Notes under the pieces: model-generated
Seen by the model: only the letters and a program-made list of their open reading frames with translations
Databases searched by the model: none
What the model was told of the DNA's origin: nothing
DNA from: a virus
Length of the DNA stretch: 55,005 nt
Virus record (IMG/VR): IMGVR_UViG_3300031539_000039
Span: 1-55,005 of that record
Strand: one strand, 5' to 3'
Translations under genes and position numbers: made by a program
In this document: in pieces, positions 33,467-40,796 of the stretch
How positions within the stretch are numbered: the first letter of the stretch is position 1
Layout: every line of letters begins with the position of its first letter

Positions 33467-33484
33467 GTAATTACGCCCTTTATT
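33467..33484. repeat. 18-bp element shared with 51471-51488
   Basis: GTAATTACGCCCTTTATT occurs only here and at 51471, each time upstream of a leftward promoter. On the minus strand it is followed after 18-19 bases by AGGTGGT in both places. A bipartite regulatory site is likely. The 130-base gap 33368-33497 also contains AACTGTACAGTT, a perfect 12-bp palindrome. Confidence 0.65.
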
Positions 33485-33497
33485 TTTAACTGTACAG

Positions 33498-33680
33498 TTA
33501 TCTGTATTCTTCGAGGACGTGCTGGTACGCCTGCTCCTCCTTGGCGAGCTTGAGCATCAGGATGGCGATCCTTGCGTTTAGCTCTGCCTGTTGAGCCAGA
33601 ATCCTCTCCTGCTTGCAGTCACGCTTCTGGTGGGCGAACCACCAGAGGACGAGGAAAAAGAGACAGATCAGATCGAATAT
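33498..33680 (-). CDS. Small membrane protein, apparent ATA start
   Basis: 60 residues: a membrane segment at residues 2-16 (FDLICLFFLVLWWF), then a charged helix (RILAQQAELNARIAILMLKLA). There is no ATG, GTG or TTG ahead of the membrane segment in frame. ATA at 33680 stands 7 bases after GGAGG, which suggests a non-canonical start. It overlaps the 33668 gene by 13 bases. It could be a holin-type or inner membrane protein. No family recognised. Confidence 0.5.
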   Translation of the reverse strand: MFDLICLFFLVLWWFAHQKRDCKQERILAQQAELNARIAILMLKLAKEEQAYQHVLEEYR

Positions 33681-33853
33681 GTCAACCCCTCCGTATGCGC
33701 GCGTGCTTCAGTCCTCTTCGCCAGCTTCGCCGCCCTGTGCTCCCTACGCCTCTGAGCTTTTGACAGGTCGACCCGGTCGAAGTCGGCTTGGGTCCTGATT
33801 GAGTATCCGTCTATGGTGATGTCGTATTTTCGTTTTATGGTTGTCTCGGTCAC
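33668..33853 (-). CDS. Small basic protein after terminase
   Basis: A 61-residue, very basic protein (IKRKYDITIDGYSIRTQ, then a KAQRRREHRAAKLAKR helix). No cysteines. It follows TerL by 15 bases. The basic helix suggests nucleic acid contact, perhaps with packaging. No family recognised. Confidence 0.45.
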   Translation of the reverse strand: MTETTIKRKYDITIDGYSIRTQADFDRVDLSKAQRRREHRAAKLAKRTEARAHTEGLTYSI

Positions 33854-33868
33854 TTCTCTGTCTCCTCC

Positions 33869-35311
33869 CTAGCGAGGCCTCCGTGGGCTTTTGGCGACGA
33901 TTCCGCCGCGTCTCTCGAGGTGAGCCCAGACACACATGCTGAGGCTGTCGATGGCGTCGTCGTGGCTCATGTGGCCTGTGGGGGCTTGCACATGCAGCTT
34001 GTTCCCCACGTATTTCCGCTCCGCCCGGAGCATCTGGCTCAAGAACAGTTGTTTGGCTTGACTGTCAGTTAAGGGGTAGCGTATGCGGCTGTTCCCGATC
34101 TCCCGCTCCAAGAGCTTGAACATAATGTCCTGCTGGACTCCGCCCTCTGTGATGCGCTCCAGCTTTACTCGGGGGAAGCGGTTCACGAATATGTCGGCTG
34201 GGCCTTGGCCGAGTCCGATGACGCCTATGGCGAGGGTCGATACGCCTCTTTGCATAAGCCAGGGTCCGAGCTCTAATGCCTGGCTCTCGAGGTTCATGCC
34301 TTGACGATACCACCAGTCGATGATGTGGATGGGGTTCTCGCCTTCGATGACGGTGACCCAGCTGTAGTCGTTGCCACGCGCGGGATCCCACGCTGCTGTG
34401 CGGCGGAGGGGCGGGTTCTCCCTCATCAGGCCGGTGGCGGGTATGTAGTCCTCCTGCAAGCCAAGGAAGAACTCCCGGTCCATGATGAACTTGTTTGAAA
34501 CCATCTCCCACTTGAGTTCGTACTGGGCTGCGAACTCGGGGCTGTTGGGACCATAGTTTATACGCTCCGTTTCGATGAAATCGGCGTAGGTCTCATTGTA
34601 TTTGGCGGCTTCGTAGCAGTCTACCACGAACACGTCGGGGCCTCCCCGGATGCATTTGTCGAAGAAGTAGTCGTTCACGATCGAGGTCGTCGACGTCCCG
34701 TTTAGAACCCTGATCCCTCCCGTGGCGGCCGTCATGGGGAAGATGTCGTCCTTCAGCTTTGACTCGTCTGCATCCTCGGCCTGCTCGATAATTACTAGGT
34801 CTAGGGTCTCGCCTTTGATGTTTGATGTGCGGTCACTGGACATACACCTTATGCGGGATTCCATTTTGTCTCGTAGACTTGCGACATAAAACAGGCTGGT
34901 TGTCCTGCCGCTGCCGAGGTAGCTCGTCACGTTCAACCGGCGGAATAAAGGATCAAGCTCGCCGAAGCGCTCCTTAACACGGCTGCGGAACACAGCCACT
35001 GCTTGGCTCTGGGCAGGCGCGAATACACCCACATTGTATCGACGCTTCAAGACCGTTGTGAAGTAGACGCAGAGGGCGAGCACCGTTATCGTGGTAGCCT
35101 CCGTCTTGCCCGACTGCCGAGCCATCAGGCTGAGGAGCTCGTCGCCGTTCATCAGCAGCTGGGCTTCAATTATGCGGTCACTGAAAGGTATCTGGTAAGG
35201 GTAGAGTGGGCGGCCAACGGCGTGGGCGAGCATGTCCCTCAGCTTCTTGCAGCGGCGCACGTGTAGAGGGATGTCCGTAAGGCGGAGGCTGGGGCGTGTC
35301 AGGGTGCTCAA
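33869..35311 (-). CDS. terL: Terminase large subunit
   Basis: A 480-residue packaging motor. The ATPase half has Walker A in LMARQSGKTEA (residues 62-72) and Walker B in DLVIIEQAED, where Gln stands beside the catalytic Glu. The RNase-H-like nuclease half has AAWDPARGNDYS near residue 310 and GHMSHDDAIDSL near 445, giving the acidic metal residues. It cuts concatemers and drives DNA into the prohead through the portal. It overlaps the small subunit gene by 4 bases. Length is normal. Confidence 0.9.
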   Translation of the reverse strand: MSTLTRPSLRLTDIPLHVRRCKKLRDMLAHAVGRPLYPYQIPFSDRIIEAQLLMNGDELLSLMARQSGKTEATTITVLALCVYFTTVLKRRYNVGVFAPAQSQAVAVFRSRVKERFGELDPLFRRLNVTSYLGSGRTTSLFYVASLRDKMESRIRCMSSDRTSNIKGETLDLVIIEQAEDADESKLKDDIFPMTAATGGIRVLNGTSTTSIVNDYFFDKCIRGGPDVFVVDCYEAAKYNETYADFIETERINYGPNSPEFAAQYELKWEMVSNKFIMDREFFLGLQEDYIPATGLMRENPPLRRTAAWDPARGNDYSWVTVIEGENPIHIIDWWYRQGMNLESQALELGPWLMQRGVSTLAIGVIGLGQGPADIFVNRFPRVKLERITEGGVQQDIMFKLLEREIGNSRIRYPLTDSQAKQLFLSQMLRAERKYVGNKLHVQAPTGHMSHDDAIDSLSMCVWAHLERRGGIVAKSPRRPR

Positions 35312-35679
35312 CGGTTATCCTTCAATATTTCATCCTGTTTGAGCATCCTGTCCAGGAGGCTCTCCACATCATAGGTGCGTACCTCGCCCTCTACCTTCTG
35401 CTCGATCTTGCTGGGCAGCAGCTTGTCAAGCAGCTTACCACGATACTTCAGCCTGAGCCCTATGTCGGCTATGGTGATGTCGGTGAGCTGCTTGCGGAGA
35501 ATCTCCTCTAGGTAATCTTTGGCCTCGGTGCTGTTCAGGTCGTTCCAGACGGTGCGCTCGCTGGCCTTGAAGCCCTCCTCCTTCATCATGTCGCTGATGT
35601 CGGGGATGGTCATGCCAGAGGTTGAGAGTTCGAGGACACGTCTCAGTCGTCGCGCGCGGTTTGCTTTAGATCCTGTCAT
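35308..35679 (-). CDS. terS: Terminase small subunit-like HTH protein
   Basis: A 123-residue protein with an N-terminal helix-turn-helix (RRVLELSTSGMTIPDISDMM, then ASERTVWNDL), a helical middle and an end containing LLDRMLKQDEIL. Size, HTH and direct coupling to TerL (4-base overlap) fit a small terminase subunit that recognises the packaging site. A general DNA-binding role cannot be excluded. Confidence 0.7.
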   Translation of the reverse strand: MTGSKANRARRLRRVLELSTSGMTIPDISDMMKEEGFKASERTVWNDLNSTEAKDYLEEILRKQLTDITIADIGLRLKYRGKLLDKLLPSKIEQKVEGEVRTYDVESLLDRMLKQDEILKDNR

Positions 35680-35709
35680 TTTTATTCATATCTCGCAACT
35701 TCTCGCAAC

Positions 35710-36930
35710 TTATATCTTCTCCGCAGTCTCTCCCGTGTAGGCTTTGAAGCGGTCTAGGATGATCTGGCAGTAACGGGGGTCGAGTTCTATCATGTAGCCT
35801 TGGCGGTCTAGTTGCTCGCACGCGATGAGAGTGCTGCCGCTTCCGGCGAAGGGGTCCAGGACAATCTCCCCGGGGAGGCTGCTGTTCCCTATGGCGCGTG
35901 AACAGAGTTCCACAGGTTTCATGGTGGGGTGGAGCTTGCTCTGCTGGGGTTTGGGGATGTCCCAGACGGTGCGCTCGTTCTTCCCATAGAACTTGTGTTT
36001 GCCCATCCAGCAGTAGACGATGAGTTCATGTTTGCCCATGTAGTCCGTTCTGCCTATGACGGAGTTGTTTTTATTCCAGACGAGGACTTGGCTTAGGTAA
36101 TAGTTGTTCAGGTCCAGGGCTATGAGTAGTTCTTTGATTGTTTTTCCGGCTATTGTTATGTATATGGTGTTGTATTCTGTGAGACTGTTTTTCATAGCTT
36201 CGAGCCAGTCATGTAGGAATGCGGTGTAGTCCAGTATGGCGTCGTTTATTATCGCGGTTTGGATACGATTGCCTTTGTCAAATTTGTTTAGGAACTCGTT
36301 TTTACTGGCGTAGTCTACGTTGTAGGGCGGGTCGGTCATGACCATGTGGGCCTGCTTGCCATCGAGTATCTTGATGAAGGTTTCCTCTTTGGTGCTGTCC
36401 CCGCATAGTATCCTGTGGGGGCCCACCTTGTAGAGGTCTCCGAACTCTATGTCGGTGACCACTTCCTCTAGGGGCGGTATCCTGTATGTGTCCTCTTTGA
36501 TCTTACCCTCGAGAGCGTCCTTGATTGCCTTCTCGCCGATCTGCAGGATGCTGATAAGCTCCTTGCGTCTGCCGCCCTCTATGAGGCGCCGGTACTCGAG
36601 GAGATCCTTATCTGGGTCGTGTATGCCTCGGAGCTTGTTCGTGATCTGCCTGAGTAACCGCCTGTCCACATCGTCGACGTCGAGGCGTAGGACGGGACCA
36701 TAGTATTCCTTGTGGGCGAGGCATGTCTCTAGGCGCTGTTCGCCGTCTCCGAGCATGCCTTTCTTGTCGACTAGGATGGGGTAGACCCAGCCATATTTCT
36801 GCATGCTTCTCCAGAGACCCTCTCTGACGCGCTTGGTCATGCGATTAGGATTGTCAGAATCCTTGGTGAGTTCGCGGAGATCCTCGATGAGGGGCTTGTA
36901 CTCCTCTGGGATGTGTATCTGGGTTTTCAT
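35710..36930 (-). CDS. ParB-like domain fused to DNA methyltransferase (N6-adenine/N4-cytosine)
   Basis: 406 residues from the ATG at 36930, which overlaps the stop of the AbrB gene (ATGA). Residues 1-110 are a ParB/Srx-like domain (KTQIHIPEEYKPL, GDGEQRLET). Residues 140-406 are a beta-class methylase: HILCGDSTKEE, MVMTDPPYNVDYASK (catalytic DPPY) and VLDPFAGSGSTLIACEQ (SAM loop). Such fusions are common in phages and modify viral DNA against restriction. No matching nuclease gene is present. Confidence 0.85.
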   Translation of the reverse strand: MKTQIHIPEEYKPLIEDLRELTKDSDNPNRMTKRVREGLWRSMQKYGWVYPILVDKKGMLGDGEQRLETCLAHKEYYGPVLRLDVDDVDRRLLRQITNKLRGIHDPDKDLLEYRRLIEGGRRKELISILQIGEKAIKDALEGKIKEDTYRIPPLEEVVTDIEFGDLYKVGPHRILCGDSTKEETFIKILDGKQAHMVMTDPPYNVDYASKNEFLNKFDKGNRIQTAIINDAILDYTAFLHDWLEAMKNSLTEYNTIYITIAGKTIKELLIALDLNNYYLSQVLVWNKNNSVIGRTDYMGKHELIVYCWMGKHKFYGKNERTVWDIPKPQQSKLHPTMKPVELCSRAIGNSSLPGEIVLDPFAGSGSTLIACEQLDRQGYMIELDPRYCQIILDRFKAYTGETAEKI

Positions 36931-37109
36931 GTTGTTCCCTTCTTTACTAACAGGCAGGTGCATTTCTCTAGGGCAGGGTATGCTTCAACTAGGAGGGATG
37001 CATTCTCGATGGTATCCATGTCTATTCCCAATGCTTTAAGGAGATACTTTGGTAGGGTGCATCTTCCACGGTTGTCTACCAGAACCCACTTACGGGGAAG
37101 CTCCTCCAT
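36927..37109 (-). CDS. AbrB/SpoVT-type DNA-binding regulator
   Basis: A 60-residue protein with the swapped-hairpin motif KWVLVDNRGRCTLPKYLLKALGI, which is the V-D-x-x-G-R-x-T-[IL]-P-K core of AbrB domains. These dimerise and bind DNA. Its own promoter region contains TTTACCC-TAATT-GGGTAAA (37118-37136) between TATA and ATG, so it probably represses itself. It is coupled to the ParB-methylase gene and probably controls it too. Confidence 0.75.
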   Translation of the reverse strand: MEELPRKWVLVDNRGRCTLPKYLLKALGIDMDTIENASLLVEAYPALEKCTCLLVKKGTT

Positions 37110-37117
37110 GTCTTTCG

Positions 37118-37136
37118 TTTACCCTAATTGGGTAAA
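37118..37136. promoter_or_regulatory. Inverted-repeat operator before the AbrB gene
   Basis: TTTACCC-TAATT-GGGTAAA is a perfect 7-bp inverted repeat with a 5-base spacer, 9 bases before the ATG at 37109 and just downstream of a TATA-like GATATACC (37139-37146). Binding here would block transcription. Confidence 0.7.
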
Positions 37137-37168
37137 AGGGTATATCAGTGTTTCTTATGTGTGCTTGG

Positions 37169-37447
37169 CTATTCGCCGTTTCTTATTTGTTGGTAGGCTC
37201 CGCTGAGTCGGTGGCCTGTGACGTCGATGCCTGCCCCGATAAGTAGGGCTGAGACGTATGTCCAGATGTCTGGGTTTTCAACGCCTTGGAATATGAGGGC
37301 TGCGAGTAGGCCTCCGAGGATTGCTCTTCCTATGCTGGCCGAGAACTTTCTGGGGTTGAATGGCTCTCCTGATTCTATCCAGCCGAGAAGGGCGACGAAA
37401 AGGGCGCCGAGGACGGTGAGCAGAATTAATGTGGTTTGGGGATCCAT
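37169..37447 (-). CDS. Holin-like membrane protein (three segments)
   Basis: A 92-residue protein with three hydrophobic helices at about 6-22 (LILLTVLGALFVALLGW), 38-55 (IGRAILGGLLAALIFQG) and 62-76 (WTYVSALLIGAGI). Size and topology fit a class I holin or a small phage membrane protein. It is followed by the AbrB gene and preceded by the 37496 coiled-coil gene. A weak TATA-like TTTTTATCA lies at 37478-37486. A lysis role is inferred. Confidence 0.6.
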   Translation of the reverse strand: MDPQTTLILLTVLGALFVALLGWIESGEPFNPRKFSASIGRAILGGLLAALIFQGVENPDIWTYVSALLIGAGIDVTGHRLSGAYQQIRNGE

Positions 37448-37495
37448 CTTGTTTCAGTTATGGTGTTAACATTCAATGATAAAAAAGTTGGGGGC

Positions 37496-37732
37496 TCAGA
37501 GGTTGTCATGGAACCGTTGATCCAAATATTCCTTAAGATTATGCTCCTGAGCCAGGGCACTATCCTGGGGATCAAGCCTATCTGCGACAGTCTCGAGACG
37601 TTCAACGAGCAGGTCTATTTTCTCTTCGTGCTCCCGGAGGATGGTTATGATCATGTCCAGGACATCTATTTTCTCGGTGTACGACATGTTCATCTTGTTT
37701 ACATGTTTCACGTAAGGGGTTTGTGGAGCCAT
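37496..37732 (-). CDS. Small coiled-coil protein
   Basis: 78 residues from the ATG at 37732. The open frame upstream overlaps the methyltransferase and is a shadow. The core KIDVLDMIITILREHEEKIDLLVERLETV is a strong coiled coil. It lies between a DNA methyltransferase and a holin-like gene. Function unknown. Confidence 0.5.
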   Translation of the reverse strand: MAPQTPYVKHVNKMNMSYTEKIDVLDMIITILREHEEKIDLLVERLETVADRLDPQDSALAQEHNLKEYLDQRFHDNL

Positions 37733-37740
37733 GATATGGA

Positions 37741-39300
37741 TTAAGGGTCTTTGAATTGGGTTAGTGGGGTGACGCCTTCGGGTCGGGGCTTGTATCTGCC
37801 ACGGATGCGTTTCTCCGCCATCTCGGCGTACTCCGGGTTTATCTCGATGCCTATGAATCTGCGACCAAGTCGGCGGGCTACTCTTAGAGCTGTGCCTGAC
37901 CCTGCGAAGGGGTCCAGAACCACGCCTCCGACCCAGTCGGCTCCGCATCCACAGTCAGACCAACCAGCCGTTTCTCTTTCATTCACATATTCAACGCCTT
38001 GTTCTCTTGCTGCTTGTCTTAATAATGCGAGGCGGTTAGCACTGGTTCCTTTCAGATATTTGCTCTCAGTTTCACCAGTGTGAAGAGTGAATTTGGGTTC
38101 AGTTATTCTTGTTCGTGGTTTTCCGCATCGGCTGCATATCCACCGGGGGCACCCTGCCTTCACGATGGGCTTGATTAATTTGGGTGGGAAGGTGGCGAAG
38201 TGGGCTCCAGGGAAGGGCGTTGTAGGGATACGCCAGAGGTCTCCGGGGTTCTTACCTTTAGGATGATAGAAGTTCTCATCATGATGGTGCTCCACCAGAT
38301 ATGGATAGTTTTCATCGGATTTTCTTCGTCGTTGTGTTCTGGCTCTTGGCGAGCCATACTTCTCTGATTCTTCACCAATACCGTCGAATTTACCTTGATA
38401 TTTCTCAGCTAATGATTTAACCATGTCAGCACTTCGTGAGCCCCTGTCTTTGGGTGATTTCTTCTTACCCCTTAACGCAATCTGTTTTTCTCCACCTTGT
38501 TGATTCATCACGTTAGGTTGAGTGACACGCTGAATTGTAGAAGCTGAATGAGGCTTCCTTATTGCGTCGAGGTCGAAGTAGTAGCGCCGTGCCTTGGCGA
38601 AGAGGAACACATGCTCGTAGGCACAGGTGAGTCGGTCTTTGACGCTGCTGGGCATGTGATTGGGTTTGTGCCAGATTATGTCGTTGCGGAGTATCCAGCC
38701 GTCGTGCTGGAGGGCGATGGCGACTCGTGCGGGGATCATGAGAAGTTGCTTAGGCTGAAGCCAGCCACCATCTGATTTTAACATTCTATTGGGATTCTGT
38801 TCTCTCGTAAGTTCCTTGAAGGCGTCTTGTGGGAGAGAGGTTGCGCCTCCACCTGGGTTGTAGCATTTTCCTTTCATTGAAGCGTATGAGTCGCCTAGGT
38901 TGATCCAGAACGTGCCCGACGGCTTCAGCACTCGTTTGATTTCAAGGCATATCTCGGCGAGGTGGTCGATGAATAATTGGGGGTGGGGTTCGAGGCCTAG
39001 GCTGCCACGCCAAGCCCCACATTCAGAGCAGAAATCGCTTTTCTGATCTTCTCCTCTTAAAGTCCCTAAGTTTGTGGATTGCTTCCCTTCCCCGCCCTGC
39101 TTATTGAATGAAGCCGTTTCCTCAGCCCACTCGTGTTCGCATTCGGGGTCGCCGCCCCACATCTTTATAGTTTCAGATCCATAGTCTCTGAGGCCCCAAT
39201 AAGGTGGGCTAGTCACCACGAGGTCGATGCTGTCCTCTGGCCACCCAGCCATGACCTCAGTGCAGTCGCCGACTATAACTTGGTTTAGGGGTAGACTCAT
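37741..39300 (-). CDS. DNA methyltransferase (N4-cytosine/N6-adenine, beta class) with zinc knuckles
   Basis: A 519-residue enzyme. LVVTSPPYWGLRDYG near residue 35 is the catalytic SPPY motif and VVLDPFAGSGTALRVARRLG near 475 is the SAM loop. Between them are two CxxC pairs (CSECGAWRGSLG and CSRCGKPRTRI) that probably hold zinc in target recognition regions, as in many phage and archaeal DNA methylases. Overlaps the 39297 gene by 4 bases. It likely protects viral DNA. Confidence 0.85.
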   Translation of the reverse strand: MSLPLNQVIVGDCTEVMAGWPEDSIDLVVTSPPYWGLRDYGSETIKMWGGDPECEHEWAEETASFNKQGGEGKQSTNLGTLRGEDQKSDFCSECGAWRGSLGLEPHPQLFIDHLAEICLEIKRVLKPSGTFWINLGDSYASMKGKCYNPGGGATSLPQDAFKELTREQNPNRMLKSDGGWLQPKQLLMIPARVAIALQHDGWILRNDIIWHKPNHMPSSVKDRLTCAYEHVFLFAKARRYYFDLDAIRKPHSASTIQRVTQPNVMNQQGGEKQIALRGKKKSPKDRGSRSADMVKSLAEKYQGKFDGIGEESEKYGSPRARTQRRRKSDENYPYLVEHHHDENFYHPKGKNPGDLWRIPTTPFPGAHFATFPPKLIKPIVKAGCPRWICSRCGKPRTRITEPKFTLHTGETESKYLKGTSANRLALLRQAAREQGVEYVNERETAGWSDCGCGADWVGGVVLDPFAGSGTALRVARRLGRRFIGIEINPEYAEMAEKRIRGRYKPRPEGVTPLTQFKDP

Positions 39301-39659
39301 CTCTCCGCCTCCATCCTTGTTTCTTTAGAGTCTCTGGTCCTGAGTCTCCTTGTTTCAGGGTGCTGTAGCCAAATGTAATTATTGACGCCTTTATCATGCA
39401 TGATGAAAGCCAGCATCATGTCACCGAGGTATCTGTCGATGCCTTTGCTGTCAACTTTATATCGTCTAGTCAGTGGCGGGTGATTATGGTGGCAATAGTT
39501 GTCACGTTCACAGTGAATGCAATCATTGAAGCTGGTATAGTTCCCCTTATTACACCAGAAGCCGGATGTTTCTCCGCTGCATCCGAACTGTCTAAGTATT
39601 TTGTCTATTCGTTTAGCCTCGTTTTCATGGTGAGCTAAATATCTACTTGAAGATACCAT
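39297..39659 (-). CDS. Cys/His-rich protein, unknown
   Basis: A 120-residue protein with FGCSGETSGFWCNKGNY and DCIHCERDNYCHHNHPP, five or more cysteines and several histidines that could bind one or two metals. It precedes the methylase and is coupled to it. No family recognised. Possibly a nuclease-like or Fe-S protein; the C-terminus is basic (RRLRTRDSKETRMEAER). Confidence 0.5.
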   Translation of the reverse strand: MVSSSRYLAHHENEAKRIDKILRQFGCSGETSGFWCNKGNYTSFNDCIHCERDNYCHHNHPPLTRRYKVDSKGIDRYLGDMMLAFIMHDKGVNNYIWLQHPETRRLRTRDSKETRMEAER

Positions 39660-39860
39660 TCATTCCTCAGTCTCCTTCTCCATGAGTTTTCTGACCATTG
39701 TCTGAAAGTCTACGTTCTCGGCATGTGACAGCTTATCCATCATAGTGTAGATGCGTTCCTGGGCTTTCCGTTTTGATGTCCTCCGTAGCAGTAACCAAGT
39801 CCATTGAAGGGCATTATATTGGTTAATGCGCGTCTGTCCCTCTGCCAGTTTGCCAGTCAT
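39660..39860 (-). CDS. Small helical protein, unknown
   Basis: 66 residues, helical and basic in the middle (WTWLLLRRTSKRKAQERI) with an acidic end. It abuts the 39297 gene and overlaps the 39857 gene by 4 bases. No motif recognised. Confidence 0.45.
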   Translation of the reverse strand: MTGKLAEGQTRINQYNALQWTWLLLRRTSKRKAQERIYTMMDKLSHAENVDFQTMVRKLMEKETEE

Positions 39861-40165
39861 TCCTTCTCGTCCTCCTTGATTCTCGGTACATCTTCAAGCC
39901 CTTTAAGGCAGTCCTGGCACCGGGTCCCTACGTCATACCAGGGCTCGTCAGGCTCCCATCGGTGCTGTAGTATGGGTATCTCGGCGTCGTAGTTCTCGGG
40001 GAAGTTGGCGTTGCAGAGGTCGCAGATGATTGTGGCATCGTCGACGACTATGTGGTCCACATCTGTGATGTTGCCTTTTTGGTCGAACCACTCGATCTTG
40101 TTGAAGCGGTTAGCCCATCGGGAGGAGTATCGGTGGGTGAGTAGGATGCGGTATTCACGGGTCAT
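39857..40165 (-). CDS. Small protein with two CxxC pairs
   Basis: A 102-residue protein with ICDLCNANF and TRCQDCLKG, about 43 residues apart, which probably form one zinc site. The N-terminal part (EYRILLTHRYSSRWANRF) is strand-rich. Part of the early leftward operon, overlapping genes on both sides by 4 bases. Function unknown. Confidence 0.5.
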   Translation of the reverse strand: MTREYRILLTHRYSSRWANRFNKIEWFDQKGNITDVDHIVVDDATIICDLCNANFPENYDAEIPILQHRWEPDEPWYDVGTRCQDCLKGLEDVPRIKEDEKE

Positions 40166-40467
40166 CTCATATCCTTCCCTTGTCTCTCTTTCACTAACTC
40201 GTTTCTGAAGGCTTCGAGTGCGAGTTCTCTATCCGAAAGTTTACCATATTTTTCGATGTCACATAGAAGATCATCGAGTCGATCCATAGCTAAAGAGAAG
40301 TTCCTTTCATAGGCTGCCGTTGGTCGTGCATTTTCTAAAATCTGCTTGGCCTTGTTTAGTTTCTTATAGAATCTCTCAACTGAGGGTGAGTCGAACTTGT
40401 CGCCTTCTTTTAACCCTTTGCAGTAGAAGAGGTATTTTATCAATCTACCAGATGGAGAGTAGACCAT
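40162..40467 (-). CDS. Helical protein, unknown
   Basis: A 101-residue, mostly helical protein (VERFYKKLNKAKQILENARP, MDRLDDLLCDIEKYGKLSDRE). It may be a three-helix bundle. Coupled to its neighbours. No family recognised. Confidence 0.45.
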   Translation of the reverse strand: MVYSPSGRLIKYLFYCKGLKEGDKFDSPSVERFYKKLNKAKQILENARPTAAYERNFSLAMDRLDDLLCDIEKYGKLSDRELALEAFRNELVKERQGKDMR

Positions 40468-40796
40468 TAGGTTTTACCGTCCCTGTGTTTACTGTATTCT
40501 TTGACGACCGCCATCTTTGTTTCCTCAAGTTTTTTGAGTGTGTCCTCTTTCTTGCTCCATATGATGAGGGTGGCCTGTTTGAACATCTCCTCGCTCACTG
40601 TGGTCACTAGGAATCTGTCGTCTCGCCGTTCTATCTTGGCCAGCCCCTCTATGAAGCCGTCCTCCCAGGTGTCCTCCGTCATCATCCGGGGCATCGTCTC
40701 AGCGACATACTCGGCGGCGGCCCTTATGTTTCGGAACACTAGGTCTCGGCGTTTGGTGCAGAGCCAATAGAGGCTACGGCCTATGTCGAGGCTCAT
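40467..40796 (-). CDS. Helical protein, unknown
   Basis: A 109-residue protein, alpha-helical with a conserved-looking RDDRFLVTTVSEEMFKQATLI centre and a charged coiled end. It directly follows the Toprim gene with a 4-base overlap, so it could be a partner of that protein. No family recognised. Confidence 0.45.
   Translation of the reverse strand: MSLDIGRSLYWLCTKRRDLVFRNIRAAAEYVAETMPRMMTEDTWEDGFIEGLAKIERRDDRFLVTTVSEEMFKQATLIIWSKKEDTLKKLEETKMAVVKEYSKHRDGKT

Noticed and set aside
33369-33497. CRISPR-like array from the repeated 18-bp element
   Set aside because: Only two copies exist and they lie 18 kb apart, each upstream of a promoter.
37496-37948. 150-residue version of the coiled-coil protein
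   Set aside because: The N-terminal 72 residues are Arg/Pro-rich and lie inside the methylase gene in another frame.
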